A DNA stretch of 64,000 nt, taken from contig NZ_JAEVHM010000005.1 in the NCBI RefSeq assembly GCF_016802865.1, positions 1 through 64,000 on the forward strand, given 5' to 3'. The position numbers and the translations under genes are program-made. This stretch comes from Micromonospora parastrephiae. GTDB lineage: Bacteria > Actinomycetota > Actinomycetes > Mycobacteriales > Micromonosporaceae. The notes below the pieces were generated by a model, which had not been told where the DNA came from, did no database searches, and saw only the letters and a program-made list of their open reading frames with translations. Positions 9,383 to 18,809 of this stretch are shown piece by piece; the first letter of the stretch is position 1, and the number at the start of each line of letters is the position of its first letter.

Positions 9383-10714
9383 TCAGGCGGTGTCGGTACG
9401 GCCACCGGTCGGCTGCTGGTAGACGTCGGGGATGTCGTCGCGGTCGGCGTCGACGGTCTCTTCGTCGTGAATGCGCCGGTAGGTGCGGTTCCGCAGGCGC
9501 AGGATGATCGTGGCCAGCACCGCGGCGGCGAGGGAGCCGGTCAGCACGGCGACCTTGACGTGGTCGTCGCGGTCACTGCCGAGACCGAAGGCCAGTTCCC
9601 CGATCAGCAGCGACACCGTGAATCCGATCCCGGCGAGCACGGCCAGACCGACCACGTCGATCCACGCGAAGCCGCTGTCCATCCTCGCCCGGGTGAATCG
9701 AGTGACCAGCCAAGTCGCGGCGGTGATCCCGATCGGTTTGCCCAGCACCAGGCCAACGACGATGCCGATCGCGACCGGGTCGGTGAAGGCGGAGCCCAGC
9801 CCGCTGAGACCACCCACCGTGACGCCGGCGGACATGAACGCGAAGACCGGCACGGCGACGCCGGCGGAGATCGGCCGGAAGCGGTGCTCGAAGTGCTCGG
9901 CCAGCCCGGGACCGGCGTCCGGGCCGCCCGCCTTGCGGCTGCGCAGCACGGGGACCGCGAAACCGAGCAGGACCCCGGCGACGGTGGCGTGGACACCGGA
10001 GGCGTGCATCAACGTCCAGGTGGCGAACGCCAGCGGCAGGAGCAGCCACCACGACCGGACCCGGCGCTGCACCAGGACGGTGAACACCGCCAGCGGGACG
10101 ATCGCGGCGAGCAGCGGCAGGATCGACAGGCTCGCGGTGTAGAAGACGGCGATGATGACGATCGCGAGCAGATCGTCGACCACGGCGAGGGTGAGCAGGA
10201 ACGTGCGCATGGCATTCGGTAGGAATCGGCCGATGACAGCGAGCACCGCCAGGGCGAAGGCGATGTCCGTGGCGGTCGGGATCGCCCAGCCCTTGGCCTG
10301 CCCACCAGCCGAACTGACGTTGATCACCGAATACAGCACGGCGGGGATCAGCACGCCGCCGACCGCTGCGGCGATCGGCACCGCTGCCCGTCGCGGATCG
10401 CGCAGGTCACCGGCCACGAACTCGCGTTTCAGCTCGAGGCCAGCGACGAAGAAGAAGATCGCCAGCAGGCCGTCGGCTGCCCACGTCGCGGCCGACAGGT
10501 CGAGGTGCAGCGACGGCGGGCCGACCGTGAACCTGCGCAGCGTCTCGTAACCGTCCCGCCAGGGAGAGTTCGCCCAGATCAGAGCGAGGACCGCGCCGGC
10601 GAGCAGCAGAATGCCGCCGATGGTCTCTTTGCGCAGGATGTCGCCGATCCGGCGGGCTTCCGGCCACGACCCTCGGTCGAACAGGCGTGGGCTTTGCGGG
10701 GGTGTTGCCGTCAT
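9383..10714 (-). CDS. nhaA: Na+/H+ antiporter NhaA
   Basis: The 443-residue protein matches the NhaA family in length and order: [50 protein letters not shown], and the paired Asp of VVDDLLAI that bind Na+ and H+ in the E. coli protein. It exchanges internal Na+ for protons across the membrane and helps in pH and salt balance. The start at 10714 ([15 protein letters not shown]) is chosen because the 54 residues of the longer frame are not NhaA-like, though the ribosome site is weak. It lies 170 bp downstream of a TetR gene on the same strand and may be in the same transcript. Confidence 0.93.
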   Translation of the reverse strand: MTATPPQSPRLFDRGSWPEARRIGDILRKETIGGILLLAGAVLALIWANSPWRDGYETLRRFTVGPPSLHLDLSAATWAADGLLAIFFFVAGLELKREFVAGDLRDPRRAAVPIAAAVGGVLIPAVLYSVINVSSAGGQAKGWAIPTATDIAFALAVLAVIGRFLPNAMRTFLLTLAVVDDLLAIVIIAVFYTASLSILPLLAAIVPLAVFTVLVQRRVRSWWLLLPLAFATWTLMHASGVHATVAGVLLGFAVPVLRSRKAGGPDAGPGLAEHFEHRFRPISAGVAVPVFAFMSAGVTVGGLSGLGSAFTDPVAIGIVVGLVLGKPIGITAATWLVTRFTRARMDSGFAWIDVVGLAVLAGIGFTVSLLIGELAFGLGSDRDDHVKVAVLTGSLAAAVLATIILRLRNRTYRRIHDEETVDADRDDIPDVYQQPTGGRTDTA

Positions 10715-10883
10715 GAGTGCGCCACTTTCGGGGTCGGGTCGGACGTTGCCGACCAGACTTCCCGGCGCACCGTTTGCAACCGTACCGGCCTTGGCCGTGT
10801 GCATTGTGCGGACGTAGCTGCGGCAAACGTCACGATCCTGTCGGGTTGGACTGCGGCGGGCCCGCTGGCTCGCCAATGCGCTG

Positions 10884-11522
10884 TCACACCGCCTTGCTGG
10901 TCGAGTAGGCGCCGTGGAGGAAGAGGTCGACGAGCTGGTGGGTGTCGATCTCGGGGTGCTGGTGCAGGTTTCGGCTTCTGCCGAAGAACATGCCGAGGAA
11001 CAGGTCGGTCAGGGTGTGGGCCGGAAGCCGTAGCTGCGGCTGCTCGGGTTCGATCAATTCGAGGATCGCCTGCCGGGTGGCGGCCTGTGAGGCGTCACGC
11101 CCGGCGGATCGCTGCCGCAGCTGGGCGGGGTCAGTGGCGCCACGCCCTGATCTGCGGTTGGGATTGCCGGAGGCGTGCAGGGCAGCGATGACCGCGCCCA
11201 TGCGGTTGAGGTGGGCGTCGAGCGCGTCGACCGCGTCGACGAGTCGGTCCACCAACGGTTGCTCAAGCGAGATCGATCGCAGCTGTTGAAGGACATGGGT
11301 GGGATCCATGGCTGCGGCGACGCACGCGTCGAGCACGGCGTCCTTGTCGTCGAAGACGCGGAAGATCGTGGCTTCACCGATGCCCGCGGCCCGGGCGATC
11401 TGCGCGGTCGTCACGGCGGCCCCACGCTCGGCCACCAGGGGGAGAGCGGCGTGGAGGATGGTCTCGCGTCGCTGTTCGGCGGTCATGCCTGTCGCCCTGC
11501 GCCGATTCGGATTGGAAGTCAT
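10884..11522 (-). CDS. TetR-family transcriptional regulator
   Basis: The 212-residue protein has an N-terminal TetR helix-turn-helix ([35 protein letters not shown]) and a helical ligand-binding C-terminal part that I cannot assign to an effector. An 18-bp near-perfect inverted repeat lies 14-31 bp upstream of the ATG, so it most likely represses itself. The next gene on the strand is nhaA, so the regulator may also control Na+/H+ antiport, but drug-efflux control is more common for this operator type. Confidence 0.88.
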   Translation of the reverse strand: MTSNPNRRRATGMTAEQRRETILHAALPLVAERGAAVTTAQIARAAGIGEATIFRVFDDKDAVLDACVAAAMDPTHVLQQLRSISLEQPLVDRLVDAVDALDAHLNRMGAVIAALHASGNPNRRSGRGATDPAQLRQRSAGRDASQAATRQAILELIEPEQPQLRLPAHTLTDLFLGMFFGRSRNLHQHPEIDTHQLVDLFLHGAYSTSKAV

Positions 11523-11535
11523 ACACCAACGCTAC

Positions 11536-11553
11536 GGAGTGAGTACTTACTCC
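11536..11553. promoter_or_regulatory. TetR operator palindrome
   Basis: GGAGTGAGTACTTACTCC is an 18-bp inverted repeat with only one mismatched pair and a perfect AGTACT centre. It sits just upstream of the TetR start at 11522. The position and symmetry fit an autoregulatory TetR operator. Confidence 0.75.
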
Positions 11554-11659
11554 CTCAACCGATTTATGCCACGGTACCCGGGAAAGCGCCCGCCAACCTG
11601 AGCTTCTGGTGGTCGATCAGATCCGGGTGATCATCGACACGTAAGCCCTCAACGAACTC

Positions 11660-11677
11660 TCCTCTCACCGAAGGGTA
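11660..11677 (+). promoter_or_regulatory. MerR-type operator (copy a) before the first SulP gene
   Basis: TCCTCTCACCGAAGGGTA followed by GGGTC aligns with the repeat found in the 47-59 kb island, best with the one before the second SulP gene: both are embedded in AACTCT...CTCACC...GGTAGG.TCGG. The final TA starts a TAGGGT -10-like hexamer. It is about 195 bp upstream of the SulP start. Confidence 0.6.
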
Positions 11678-11870
11678 GGGTCGGGTGCGTCGCCGGGACG
11701 TGACGCCATTGCGCCCCCGGCAGCGACAACCCGTTTCGTGAGCGAAGGCGCTCACTGCTGCGTCGGCGGCCACGTCCGCGACCCGGCAACCCCTAGGTCA
11801 AGCAGCGCACCCGCAGCCGGTGGCGCCGGTGTACGCCCACGCGCGTACACGTCGAGTGGAAATGAGAGCC

Positions 11871-13373
11871 ATGTCCTCGCAGTTGTCCGCAGTACGCCCG
11901 CCCCGATGGTCACGCCCCGACTGGCTGACCTCCCCGCGGGTCCTGCGCACCGAGGTCCTCGCCGGCCTGGTCGTCGCGCTGGCGCTGATCCCCGAGGCGA
12001 TCTCGTTCTCCATCCTGGCCGGCGTCGACCCGAAGATCGGCCTGTTCGCCTCCTTCACGATGGCCGTCACCATCGCCTTCACCGGCGGTCGCCCCGCCAT
12101 GATCTCCGCCGCGACCGGCGCTATCGCGCTGGTCGTGGCGCCCCTGGCCCGCGATCACGGGCTGGGTTACCTGATCACCGCGGTCATCCTCGGCGGAGTG
12201 CTGCAGGTGGTCCTGGCGCTGGTCGGGGTCGCAAAGCTGATGCGATTCATCCCGCGCAGCGTCATGGTGGGCTTCGTCAACGCCCTGGCGATCCTCATCT
12301 TCACCGCCCAACTGCCCCACCTGCTCGGCGTGCCATGGCTGGTGTACCCGCTCGTAGCGGTCGCGTTGGCCGTCATGGTGTTCCTGCCGAAGTTCACCAC
12401 CGTGGTCCCGGCGCCGCTGATCGCCATCGTCCTGCTCACCGCGTTCGCCGTCATCACGCATATGAGCGTGCCGACCGTCGGTGACGAGGGCACCCTGCCC
12501 GACAGCCTGCCCGTGCCCGGCCTGCCCGACGTGCCGTTCACCTTCGACACGCTGACCACCGTCGCCCCCTACGCCCTGGCCATTGCTCTGGTGGGGCTGA
12601 TGGAGTCGCTGATGACCGCCAAGTTGGTCGACGACATCACCGACACCCATTCGAACAAGACCCGCGAGTCCTGGGGCCAGGGCGTGGCGAACATCGTCAC
12701 CGGTTTCTTCGGCGGCATGGGCGGCTGCGCCATGATCGGCCAAACCATGATCAACGTGAAGGCGTCCGGCGCCCGCACCCGCCTGTCCACGTTTCTTGCC
12801 GGGATGTTCCTGCTCATACTGGTTGTTGCTCTGGGCGACGTGGTCGCGCTGATTCCGATGGCCGCCCTGGTCGCCGTGATGATCATCGTGTCGGTTGGGA
12901 CGTTCGACTGGCACAGCATCGCCCCCGCCACCCTCAAGCGCATGCCAGCCGGCGAGATCATCGTCATGCTCGTCACCGTCGCCGCCACCCTGGCCACCCA
13001 CAATCTGGCCATCGGCGTCGTCCTCGGCGTACTCGCCGCGATGGTCATCTTCGCCCGTCGGGTGGCTCACTTCGCCGACGTCACCAGCGTCCTGGACCCG
13101 GACGGCTCGACGCGGATCTACCACGTGCACGGCGAGTTGTTCTTCGCCTCCAGCAACGACCTGGTCTACCAGTTCGACTACGCCGCCGACCCTGAGCACG
13201 TAATCATCGACATGAGCGCCGCGCACATTTGGGACGCCTCCTCGGTAGCCGCGCTGGACGCCATCACCACCAAGTACGAGTCCCGTGGCAAGCGCGTGGA
13301 CATCGTCGGGCTCAACACCGCCAGCGCCCAGTTCCACGAGAACCTCGCCGGTAATCTCAAGGTTGGCCATTGA
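11871..13373 (+). CDS. SulP-family anion transporter with STAS domain (copy 1)
   Basis: The 500-residue product has the SulP/SLC26 layout: about 12 membrane segments starting with LAGLVVALALIPEAISFSIL, the conserved core GFVNALAILIF, and a C-terminal STAS domain (HGELFFASSNDLVYQFDY, then VIIDMSAAHIWDASSVAALDAI). The family moves sulfate, bicarbonate or related anions; the substrate is not decided by sequence. The start at 11871 (MSSQLSAV) is chosen because the second copy near 59 kb begins MSSVLSAV at the matching place. The stop overlaps the ATG of a MerR gene. It is highly similar to the protein at 59057-60556. Confidence 0.92.
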   Translation: MSSQLSAVRPPRWSRPDWLTSPRVLRTEVLAGLVVALALIPEAISFSILAGVDPKIGLFASFTMAVTIAFTGGRPAMISAATGAIALVVAPLARDHGLGYLITAVILGGVLQVVLALVGVAKLMRFIPRSVMVGFVNALAILIFTAQLPHLLGVPWLVYPLVAVALAVMVFLPKFTTVVPAPLIAIVLLTAFAVITHMSVPTVGDEGTLPDSLPVPGLPDVPFTFDTLTTVAPYALAIALVGLMESLMTAKLVDDITDTHSNKTRESWGQGVANIVTGFFGGMGGCAMIGQTMINVKASGARTRLSTFLAGMFLLILVVALGDVVALIPMAALVAVMIIVSVGTFDWHSIAPATLKRMPAGEIIVMLVTVAATLATHNLAIGVVLGVLAAMVIFARRVAHFADVTSVLDPDGSTRIYHVHGELFFASSNDLVYQFDYAADPEHVIIDMSAAHIWDASSVAALDAITTKYESRGKRVDIVGLNTASAQFHENLAGNLKVGH

Positions 13374-13789
13374 TGACGCACAGGCACACTGACGCGATGA
13401 CGCCAGGGCGCATGCAGATCGGCGAAGCCGCCGAACGGGTCGGGCTGAGCATCCGCACCATCCGGCACTACGAGGACGCCGGCCTGGTCGTGCCGTCGGC
13501 GCGCAGCGAAGGCGGGTTCCGCCTCTACACCCAACCCGACCTCGACCGCCTGCGCGTCGTCAAGCGCATGAAGCCGCTCGGGTTCACCCTCGAGGAGATG
13601 CGCGACCTCCTGCAGATCCTGGACGCCCTCCCCGGCGCCGACGGCGACGAACGCGTAGCCCTGCAAAATCGGCTGGCTACGTTCCACACCGCTGCGCAGA
13701 CCCGCGTCCAAGCCCTGCGCGCGCAACTCGCCACCGCCGAAGGCTTCGCCCAGCAGATTCAGGGCCACATCGACCAGCACAACCGCTGA
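13373..13789 (+). CDS. MerR-family regulator coupled to SulP (copy 1)
   Basis: The short MerR protein has the winged helix MQIGEAAERVGLSIRTIRHY, the second element GGFRLYTQPDLDRL, and a coiled-coil dimerisation helix, but no effector domain and no Cys for metal binding. The ATG at 13373 overlaps the TGA of sulP (TGATG), as in the second copy, so the two are translationally coupled. An internal ATG at 13412 (MQIGEAAE) is also possible. It probably acts at the repeat at 11660 and related sites. The small-ligand or drug sensor class is unknown. Confidence 0.88.
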   Translation: MTHRHTDAMTPGRMQIGEAAERVGLSIRTIRHYEDAGLVVPSARSEGGFRLYTQPDLDRLRVVKRMKPLGFTLEEMRDLLQILDALPGADGDERVALQNRLATFHTAAQTRVQALRAQLATAEGFAQQIQGHIDQHNR

Positions 13790-13849
13790 CGCCGCCGGCT
13801 GCGCCTGCCTCCTCCGCGCCAGGGCAGGCACGAAGGCGAAGGCATCCTT

Positions 13850-14131
13850 TTGCAACGCACCGACTGGCGGCGTGGCACGACCCGAACGACAGGGCGCTTC
13901 AACGGCCTCAGGGCACCCCAAGCCGACGGCCGGCCCGTCAAACTCGGCATGGCCGGCAACGCGCCCACCGGTCTGGCCCACGACACCTGGATCCAGGTCA
14001 CCGGCCGCTACACCGACCGCGTCACCCGCGACTCCATCAACGACGAAGACATCCCCTATATCGAAGACATCCCCTATATCGACGTCGAATCCTGGTGACA
14101 GGTGACCGCCCCCAAGGACCCGTACGAGTAG
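13850..14131 (+). pseudogene. TIGR03943/DUF1980-type protein, C-terminal relic
   Basis: The translation reads RPVKLGMAGNAPTGLAHDT then WIQVTGRYTD and IPYIDVESW, an in-frame TGA at about 14096, and VTAPKDPYE before a TAG. The DTW-x-V-x-G step and the terminal PKDPYE are the hallmarks of the C-terminal domain of the putative permease-subunit family TIGR03943. The N-terminal membrane half is absent, and an internal 18-bp duplication has doubled EDIPYI. The gene is a remnant. Confidence 0.55.
14045..14080 (+). repeat. 18-bp perfect tandem duplication
   Basis: GAAGACATCCCCTATATC occurs twice head to tail at 14045-14062 and 14063-14080. It keeps the reading frame of the relic gene around it and doubles the residues EDIPYI. 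Confidence 0.9.
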
Positions 14132-14270
14132 TCCTCCGCACCGCCGGGCACGCTCCCGGCGAGTACGGCCGCCGGAGCGCCGCAGACACTGCGCGGGAGT
14201 GCAGATCTGCGGCGGAGTCCACCTCGGGCCATGACACCCTCCTGGGTGAGCTCGGTAGCCTCCAGCGTGG

Positions 14271-14530
14271 CTGGTGGCCGCCGCGGTCGCCTGCCTCCGT
14301 TTCCGGCTTCTGGGCAAGCTCACCCTCGACTGCGACGTGTGGGACAGCCCGGACGGCAGCGGACAGCGCCTCATGTCGCCGAAGCTGCAGGATCGCGGTG
14401 CCCGCTGCGGCGGTTACCTCACCTGCCGCAGCGGCGCGCCGCTCAACGAGAAGGTGACCGTGACGTACACCGTCGATCCGGAGCTGGTTTCCATGCGGGC
14501 GCGGCCGGCGCCGTGGTCCTCGTCGACCAA
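14271..14530 (+). other. Orphan coding-like fragment, unrecognised
   Basis: This frame gives KLTLDCDVWDSPDGSG, RGARCGGYLTCRSGAPLNEK and VTVTYTVDPELV, which reads as real protein with paired Cys. It has a stop just upstream and runs antisense into the aldo/keto reductase gene, so neither end looks natural. I do not recognise a family; it may be a relic. Confidence 0.3.
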
Positions 14531-14557
14531 GGCGAGGGCGAGATCGATCGAGGGTCC

Positions 14558-15553
14558 TTACCGTTCGCTGTCCAGCTCCGCCATTGCCGGGGGCCCGTAC
14601 CGTTCACCGGCGGCGGCGCCGGCCGGTACCGCCAGTTCGATGGCGGCCAGATCGTCGTCGGTCAGCGTCAGGGCGAGCGCGCCCAGCGACTCGGCCAGCC
14701 GGTCCGGGCGGCGGGCCCCGACCAGGGGGACGATGTCGTCGCCGCGGTTGAGTATCCAGGCGATGGCGACCTGCGCGACGGTGACGTTGCGCGCGTCGGC
14801 GATCGTCCGCAGCGCCTCGACCAGGCCCAGGTTCGCGAGCAGGTTGTCGCCCTGGAAGCGCGGGCTGAAGCCGCGGAAGTCGCCGGGGGTGAGTGCGCGG
14901 TCGGCGGTCCATCGGCCGCTGAGCAGGCCGCGGGAGAGGACCCCGTAGGCGGTCAGGCCGATGCCCAGCTCGCGCAGGGTCGGCAGGATCTCTGCCTCGA
15001 TGCCGCGGGAGAGCAGCGAGTACTCGATCTGCAGGTCGCTGATCGGGTGTACGCTGGCGGCCCGCCGGATGGTGTCGGCGCCGACCTCGGAGAGGCCGAT
15101 GTGGCGTACCCGGCCGGCCTGCACCTGCTCGGCGATGGCTCCGATGGTTTCCTCGATCGGCACGTCGTGGTCGAGCCGGCTAAGCCGGTAGATGTCGACG
15201 TAGTCGGTGTCGAGGCGGCGCAGGGTGTACGCGAGGAAGTTGGCAACCGCCTTGGGCCGGCCGTCGGAGCCGTGCCAGCCGCCAGCGGCGTCCCGCAACG
15301 CCCCGAACTTGACGCTGATCTTCACCTGTTCCCGGTCGCGGCCGCGCAGCGCCCGGCCGATCAGCATCTCGTTGTGCCCCATGCCGTAGAAGTCGCCGGT
15401 GTCGATCAGGTTGATCCCGGCGTCGAACGCGGCGTGGATCGTCGCGAGGCCCTCCGCCTCGTCAGTGGGGCCGTAGAGGTCGGACATCCCCATCGCGCCG
15501 AGTCCGAGTGCGGAAACTTCCGGTCCGGTACGGCCGAGCGTACGCGTCTGCAT
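14558..15553 (-). CDS. Aldo/keto reductase
   Basis: The 331-residue protein has the AKR (alpha/beta)8 barrel pattern: MQTRTLGRTGPEVSALGLG, the catalytic Asp and Tyr in DTGDFYG, the Lys in KISVKFGA, and an NADP-binding tail. The usual active-site His (QHR in most relatives) is replaced: the strand reads DIYRLSRLDHDVPIEET. Many actinobacterial members share a non-His residue there, so this is a subfamily trait rather than clear loss. The start at 15553 is set by the AGGAG ribosome site. It reduces an unknown carbonyl. Confidence 0.9.
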   Translation of the reverse strand: MQTRTLGRTGPEVSALGLGAMGMSDLYGPTDEAEGLATIHAAFDAGINLIDTGDFYGMGHNEMLIGRALRGRDREQVKISVKFGALRDAAGGWHGSDGRPKAVANFLAYTLRRLDTDYVDIYRLSRLDHDVPIEETIGAIAEQVQAGRVRHIGLSEVGADTIRRAASVHPISDLQIEYSLLSRGIEAEILPTLRELGIGLTAYGVLSRGLLSGRWTADRALTPGDFRGFSPRFQGDNLLANLGLVEALRTIADARNVTVAQVAIAWILNRGDDIVPLVGARRPDRLAESLGALALTLTDDDLAAIELAVPAGAAAGERYGPPAMAELDSER

Positions 15554-15690
15554 GTCAGCTCCTGTCTTGATTGTCGTGTCAACCAAGTCCCGGAGAACGG
15601 ATTCAAACGCCATCGCGCTGTCGCGACCCGCGACGACGAAGCGCTGTCCGCTACCGGGCCACCCCGCGCATCGTCACGATCAACGAATGG

Positions 15691-17823
15691 CTACCCGCCA
15701 ACTTCTGAACCGGGCCTGTCGCCTGGTAGAAGTTTGTCCAGGGTGATCGGTAGGTCTCGGATGCGGACGCCGGTGGCGTGGTACACGGCGTTCGCGATCG
15801 CCGCTGCGGCGCCGACGATGCCGATCTCACCGACGCCCTTGGTCCGCATCGGGTTGACGTAAGGGTCGTCCTCCTCGATCCAGTGCACCTCGATGGCGCC
15901 GACGTCGGCGTTGCTGCTGATGTGGTATTGGGCGAGGTCGTGGTTGACCACGTGACCGAACCGAAGATCGAGCACGCTCTGTTCGTGCAGCGCCATGGAC
16001 AGCCCCCAGGTCATTCCACCGAGCAGTTGCGAACGGGCGGTTTTCGGGTTGACGATCCGGCCGCACGCGAATACGCCGAGCTGTCGGGGTACGCGTATCT
16101 CGCCGGTTCGCTCGTTTACCCGTACCTCGGCGAACTGCGCGCCGAAGCTGTGCATCGCGTACTGCTTCAGGTAGGGGTTGTCCGGCGTGTCGGCGGTGAC
16201 CTCCAGACCGTCGGCCGGCACTGTTCCACCGTGCTCGGTGGTCAGTCGCTGGCGCAGCTGGTCGGCGGCCTCGTGTATCGCCGCGCCCCAACTGGTGATC
16301 CCTGCCGACGCACCCTCCTCGGCCGCCGGTGGGTAGGTGCTGTCGCCGAGCCGCAGATCGACCTGCTCGATGTCGACCTGCAGGGCGTCGGCGGCGACCT
16401 GGGTCAGCGCGGTGCGGGTGCCGGTACCGATGTCCACGGCCGCGATCAGCACGAGGTACCGGCCGTCCGGGCCGACGCGGATGGTCGCCTTCGACCCGGG
16501 TAACCGGAGCACCGGGTACGTTGCCGCTGCTACCCCGGTGCCGATCAGCCAGCCCCCGTCTCGACGGGCCCGAGGGGTCGGGTCGCGCGGCTCCCACCCG
16601 AATCGGCGGGCACCCTCCTGCAGGCATGCAACCAGGTTCCGGCTGGAGAACGGCAGCTGGAAGTGAGGGTGGACCTGCGGTTCGTTGCGGATGCGCAGCT
16701 CGATCGGGTCTAGGTCACAGGCGATGGCCAGCTCGTCCATCGCCGACTCGAGAGCGAACATGCCGGACGCCTCTCCCGGCGCCCGCATGATCGTCGGCGT
16801 CGGTACGTCCAGCTCGGCCACCCACTGCTGGGTACGCCGGTTTGGCGCGGCGTACATGCTCGGGGTGGCTCTGGTGCTGTGCTCGGCGAACTGCCTGATC
16901 TTCGAGGTCTGCTCGATCGCGTTGTGTTCGATCGCGACCAGCCGGCCGTCGCTGCCGGCACCCAGTCGTACCCGTTGGAACGTCGGCGGCCGGTAGCCGG
17001 TCTGGGAGAACGTCTGTTGCCGGGTGAGTGCGAACTTCACCGGTCGACCCGGTACGAGCCGGGCGGCCATCGCGGCGAGCACGACATCGGCCCGCGGATA
17101 GACCTTCGACCCGAACGCGCCGCCGACGTGTGGCGAGATCACCCGTACCCGGCTGGGGTCGAGCCGGAAGGCACCAGCCACCGCGGCCTGTATCCCGGTC
17201 ACCCCCTGGGTCGACAGACGCAGGGTGAACCCGTCGCCGGTCCAGCAGGCGATCGTGGTGTGCGGTTCCAACGCGTTGTGGGTGTACCAGGGGGTGCTGT
17301 AGCGCGAGTCCACCCGTACCGCCGCCGAGGCCAGCGCGGCATCGACGTCTCCTTCGGAGGTGTCCATCGGGAAGATCGGCAGCACCTCGTCCGGTACCTT
17401 GAGTCTCTCCCGGTGGCCCGGCACCTCGCCCCGGAGGTCGACGTTGTGTGGTCGTTCCTCGTAGTCCATCCGGACCAGGCCGGCGGCGTCCCGGGCGATC
17501 TCCGAGGTCTCCGCGATCACCCCGCCGACGATCTGGCCGCGAAAGGTGACCTCGTCGGACTGCAGGGTGCGCAGCTCACCGTTGTCCGTGCTGAGCCGAG
17601 GAGCGTTCTGGTGTGTGAGCACGGCCAGCACGCCCGGCCGGGCGCTCGCCTGGCTGCAGTCGATCGCGGTGATCCGACCGACCGCGATGGTGCTCTGCAC
17701 CGCGAACAGGTACACCGGGTGCTCTACCGGGTGTTCAAAGGCGTACGGAGCCAGGCCGCGTACCTTCTCCGCGCCGTCGAACCTGTCCAACGGCTGACCG
17801 ATGGCCGGTACGGGGGTGGTCAT
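15691..17823 (-). CDS. paoC: Aldehyde oxidoreductase molybdenum-cofactor subunit (PaoC-like)
   Basis: The 710-residue protein has the length and features of YagR/PaoC large subunits: the N-terminal hammerhead domain (AEKVRGLAPYAFEH), the Moco-binding stretch GGAFGSKVYPRADVVLAAM, APGEASGMFALESAMDELA, and the C-terminal RTKGVGEIGIVGAAAAIANA containing the active-site Glu. It is the last gene of a three-gene operon with ATGA overlaps. Together the subunits oxidise aldehydes using Mo, Fe-S clusters and FAD. No dedicated maturation chaperone (PaoD/XdhC type) is adjacent. The substrate is not known. Confidence 0.88.
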   Translation of the reverse strand: MTTPVPAIGQPLDRFDGAEKVRGLAPYAFEHPVEHPVYLFAVQSTIAVGRITAIDCSQASARPGVLAVLTHQNAPRLSTDNGELRTLQSDEVTFRGQIVGGVIAETSEIARDAAGLVRMDYEERPHNVDLRGEVPGHRERLKVPDEVLPIFPMDTSEGDVDAALASAAVRVDSRYSTPWYTHNALEPHTTIACWTGDGFTLRLSTQGVTGIQAAVAGAFRLDPSRVRVISPHVGGAFGSKVYPRADVVLAAMAARLVPGRPVKFALTRQQTFSQTGYRPPTFQRVRLGAGSDGRLVAIEHNAIEQTSKIRQFAEHSTRATPSMYAAPNRRTQQWVAELDVPTPTIMRAPGEASGMFALESAMDELAIACDLDPIELRIRNEPQVHPHFQLPFSSRNLVACLQEGARRFGWEPRDPTPRARRDGGWLIGTGVAAATYPVLRLPGSKATIRVGPDGRYLVLIAAVDIGTGTRTALTQVAADALQVDIEQVDLRLGDSTYPPAAEEGASAGITSWGAAIHEAADQLRQRLTTEHGGTVPADGLEVTADTPDNPYLKQYAMHSFGAQFAEVRVNERTGEIRVPRQLGVFACGRIVNPKTARSQLLGGMTWGLSMALHEQSVLDLRFGHVVNHDLAQYHISSNADVGAIEVHWIEEDDPYVNPMRTKGVGEIGIVGAAAAIANAVYHATGVRIRDLPITLDKLLPGDRPGSEVGG

Positions 17824-18809
17824 CGCGGCCCCCCGGCCAGATCCAGCAGGGTAGCCACTAGCGTGTTGCGGGCCAGCGGCACCTTGAACGCGTTGCCCGG
17901 CATCGGCCGGGCATCGGCGAGCTCGGCCTCGGCAGCCTGGCGGAACCGTTCCTCGTCGGCCGGTCCACCGCGCAACAGCTCCTCGGCTCGATACGCTCGC
18001 CACGGCTTGTGCGCCACCCCGCCAAGCGCGATCCGCACGTCCCGGACCACGCCATCCGCCAGGTCGATGGCTGCGGCCACCGCGACCAACGCGAACGCGT
18101 ACGACGCCCGGTCCCGGACCTTGCGGAAGTGCGACCGGGTGGCGAAGGGTGCCGGCGGCAGGTCGATCGCCGTGATCAACTCGCCGTGCTGGAGCACAGT
18201 GTCCCGCTGCGGCTCCGGCCCGGGCAGCCGGTGCAGCTCGGTCATCGAAATGACCCGTTCCCCGCCTGGCCCGTGGGTACGGACCGTCGCGTCCAACGCG
18301 GCCAAGGCGACGGCGAGGTCCGACGGGTGAGTCGCGACGCACTCCGGTGAGGTGCCGAGGATGGCGAGGTCGCGGTGGTGCCCCTCGATGGCGGAGCAGC
18401 CGGTTCCCGGTTCGCGTTTGTTGCACGCCGTGGTGATGTCCTGGAAGTACGGGCAGCGGGTGCGCTGCAACAGGTTCCCGGCGGTGGTGGCGAGATTGCG
18501 CAGTTGGCCGGAGGCGCCGGACAGCAGGGCCTGGGAGACCATCGGATAACGCTGGCGGACCAGCGGGTGGGCCGCACACTCGCTGTTGGGAGTACCGGCA
18601 CCGATGCGTACCCCGCCGCCAGGCAACTCCTCGACCCGGTCCGAGACCAGCCGCCGCACATCGACCAGCAGGTCCGGCTGGGCCACCCCGAGCTTCATCA
18701 GGTCCACCAGATTGGTCCCCCCGCCCAGAAAGGCACCGTGCGGCGCCTCGGCGAGTAGCGCCACAGCGCCGGACACGCTGCTGGAGCGTTCGTAGCGGAA
18801 TGTCCTCAT
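17820..18809 (-). CDS. paoB: Aldehyde oxidoreductase FAD subunit with 4Fe-4S insert (PaoB-like)
   Basis: The 329-residue protein shows the FAD-binding GGGTNLVDLMKLG, the second flavin loop ATTAGNLLQRTRCPYF, and the CO-dehydrogenase flavoprotein C-terminal domain. Between them lies an insert with Cys in RCPYF, TACNK and GTGCS, the set that binds an extra 4Fe-4S cluster in PaoB/YagS but not in ordinary xanthine dehydrogenase subunits. The start at 18809 (MRTFRYERS) overlaps the upstream gene by ATGA. It passes electrons from the Mo and Fe-S centres to FAD. Confidence 0.88.
   Translation of the reverse strand: MRTFRYERSSSVSGAVALLAEAPHGAFLGGGTNLVDLMKLGVAQPDLLVDVRRLVSDRVEELPGGGVRIGAGTPNSECAAHPLVRQRYPMVSQALLSGASGQLRNLATTAGNLLQRTRCPYFQDITTACNKREPGTGCSAIEGHHRDLAILGTSPECVATHPSDLAVALAALDATVRTHGPGGERVISMTELHRLPGPEPQRDTVLQHGELITAIDLPPAPFATRSHFRKVRDRASYAFALVAVAAAIDLADGVVRDVRIALGGVAHKPWRAYRAEELLRGGPADEERFRQAAEAELADARPMPGNAFKVPLARNTLVATLLDLAGGPR

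Noticed and set aside
11910..13370. Long minus-strand open frame under the first SulP gene
   Set aside because: It is a GC-driven antisense frame, Asp/Gly/His-rich, seen again under the second SulP gene (58862-60553); both are shadows of real transporters.
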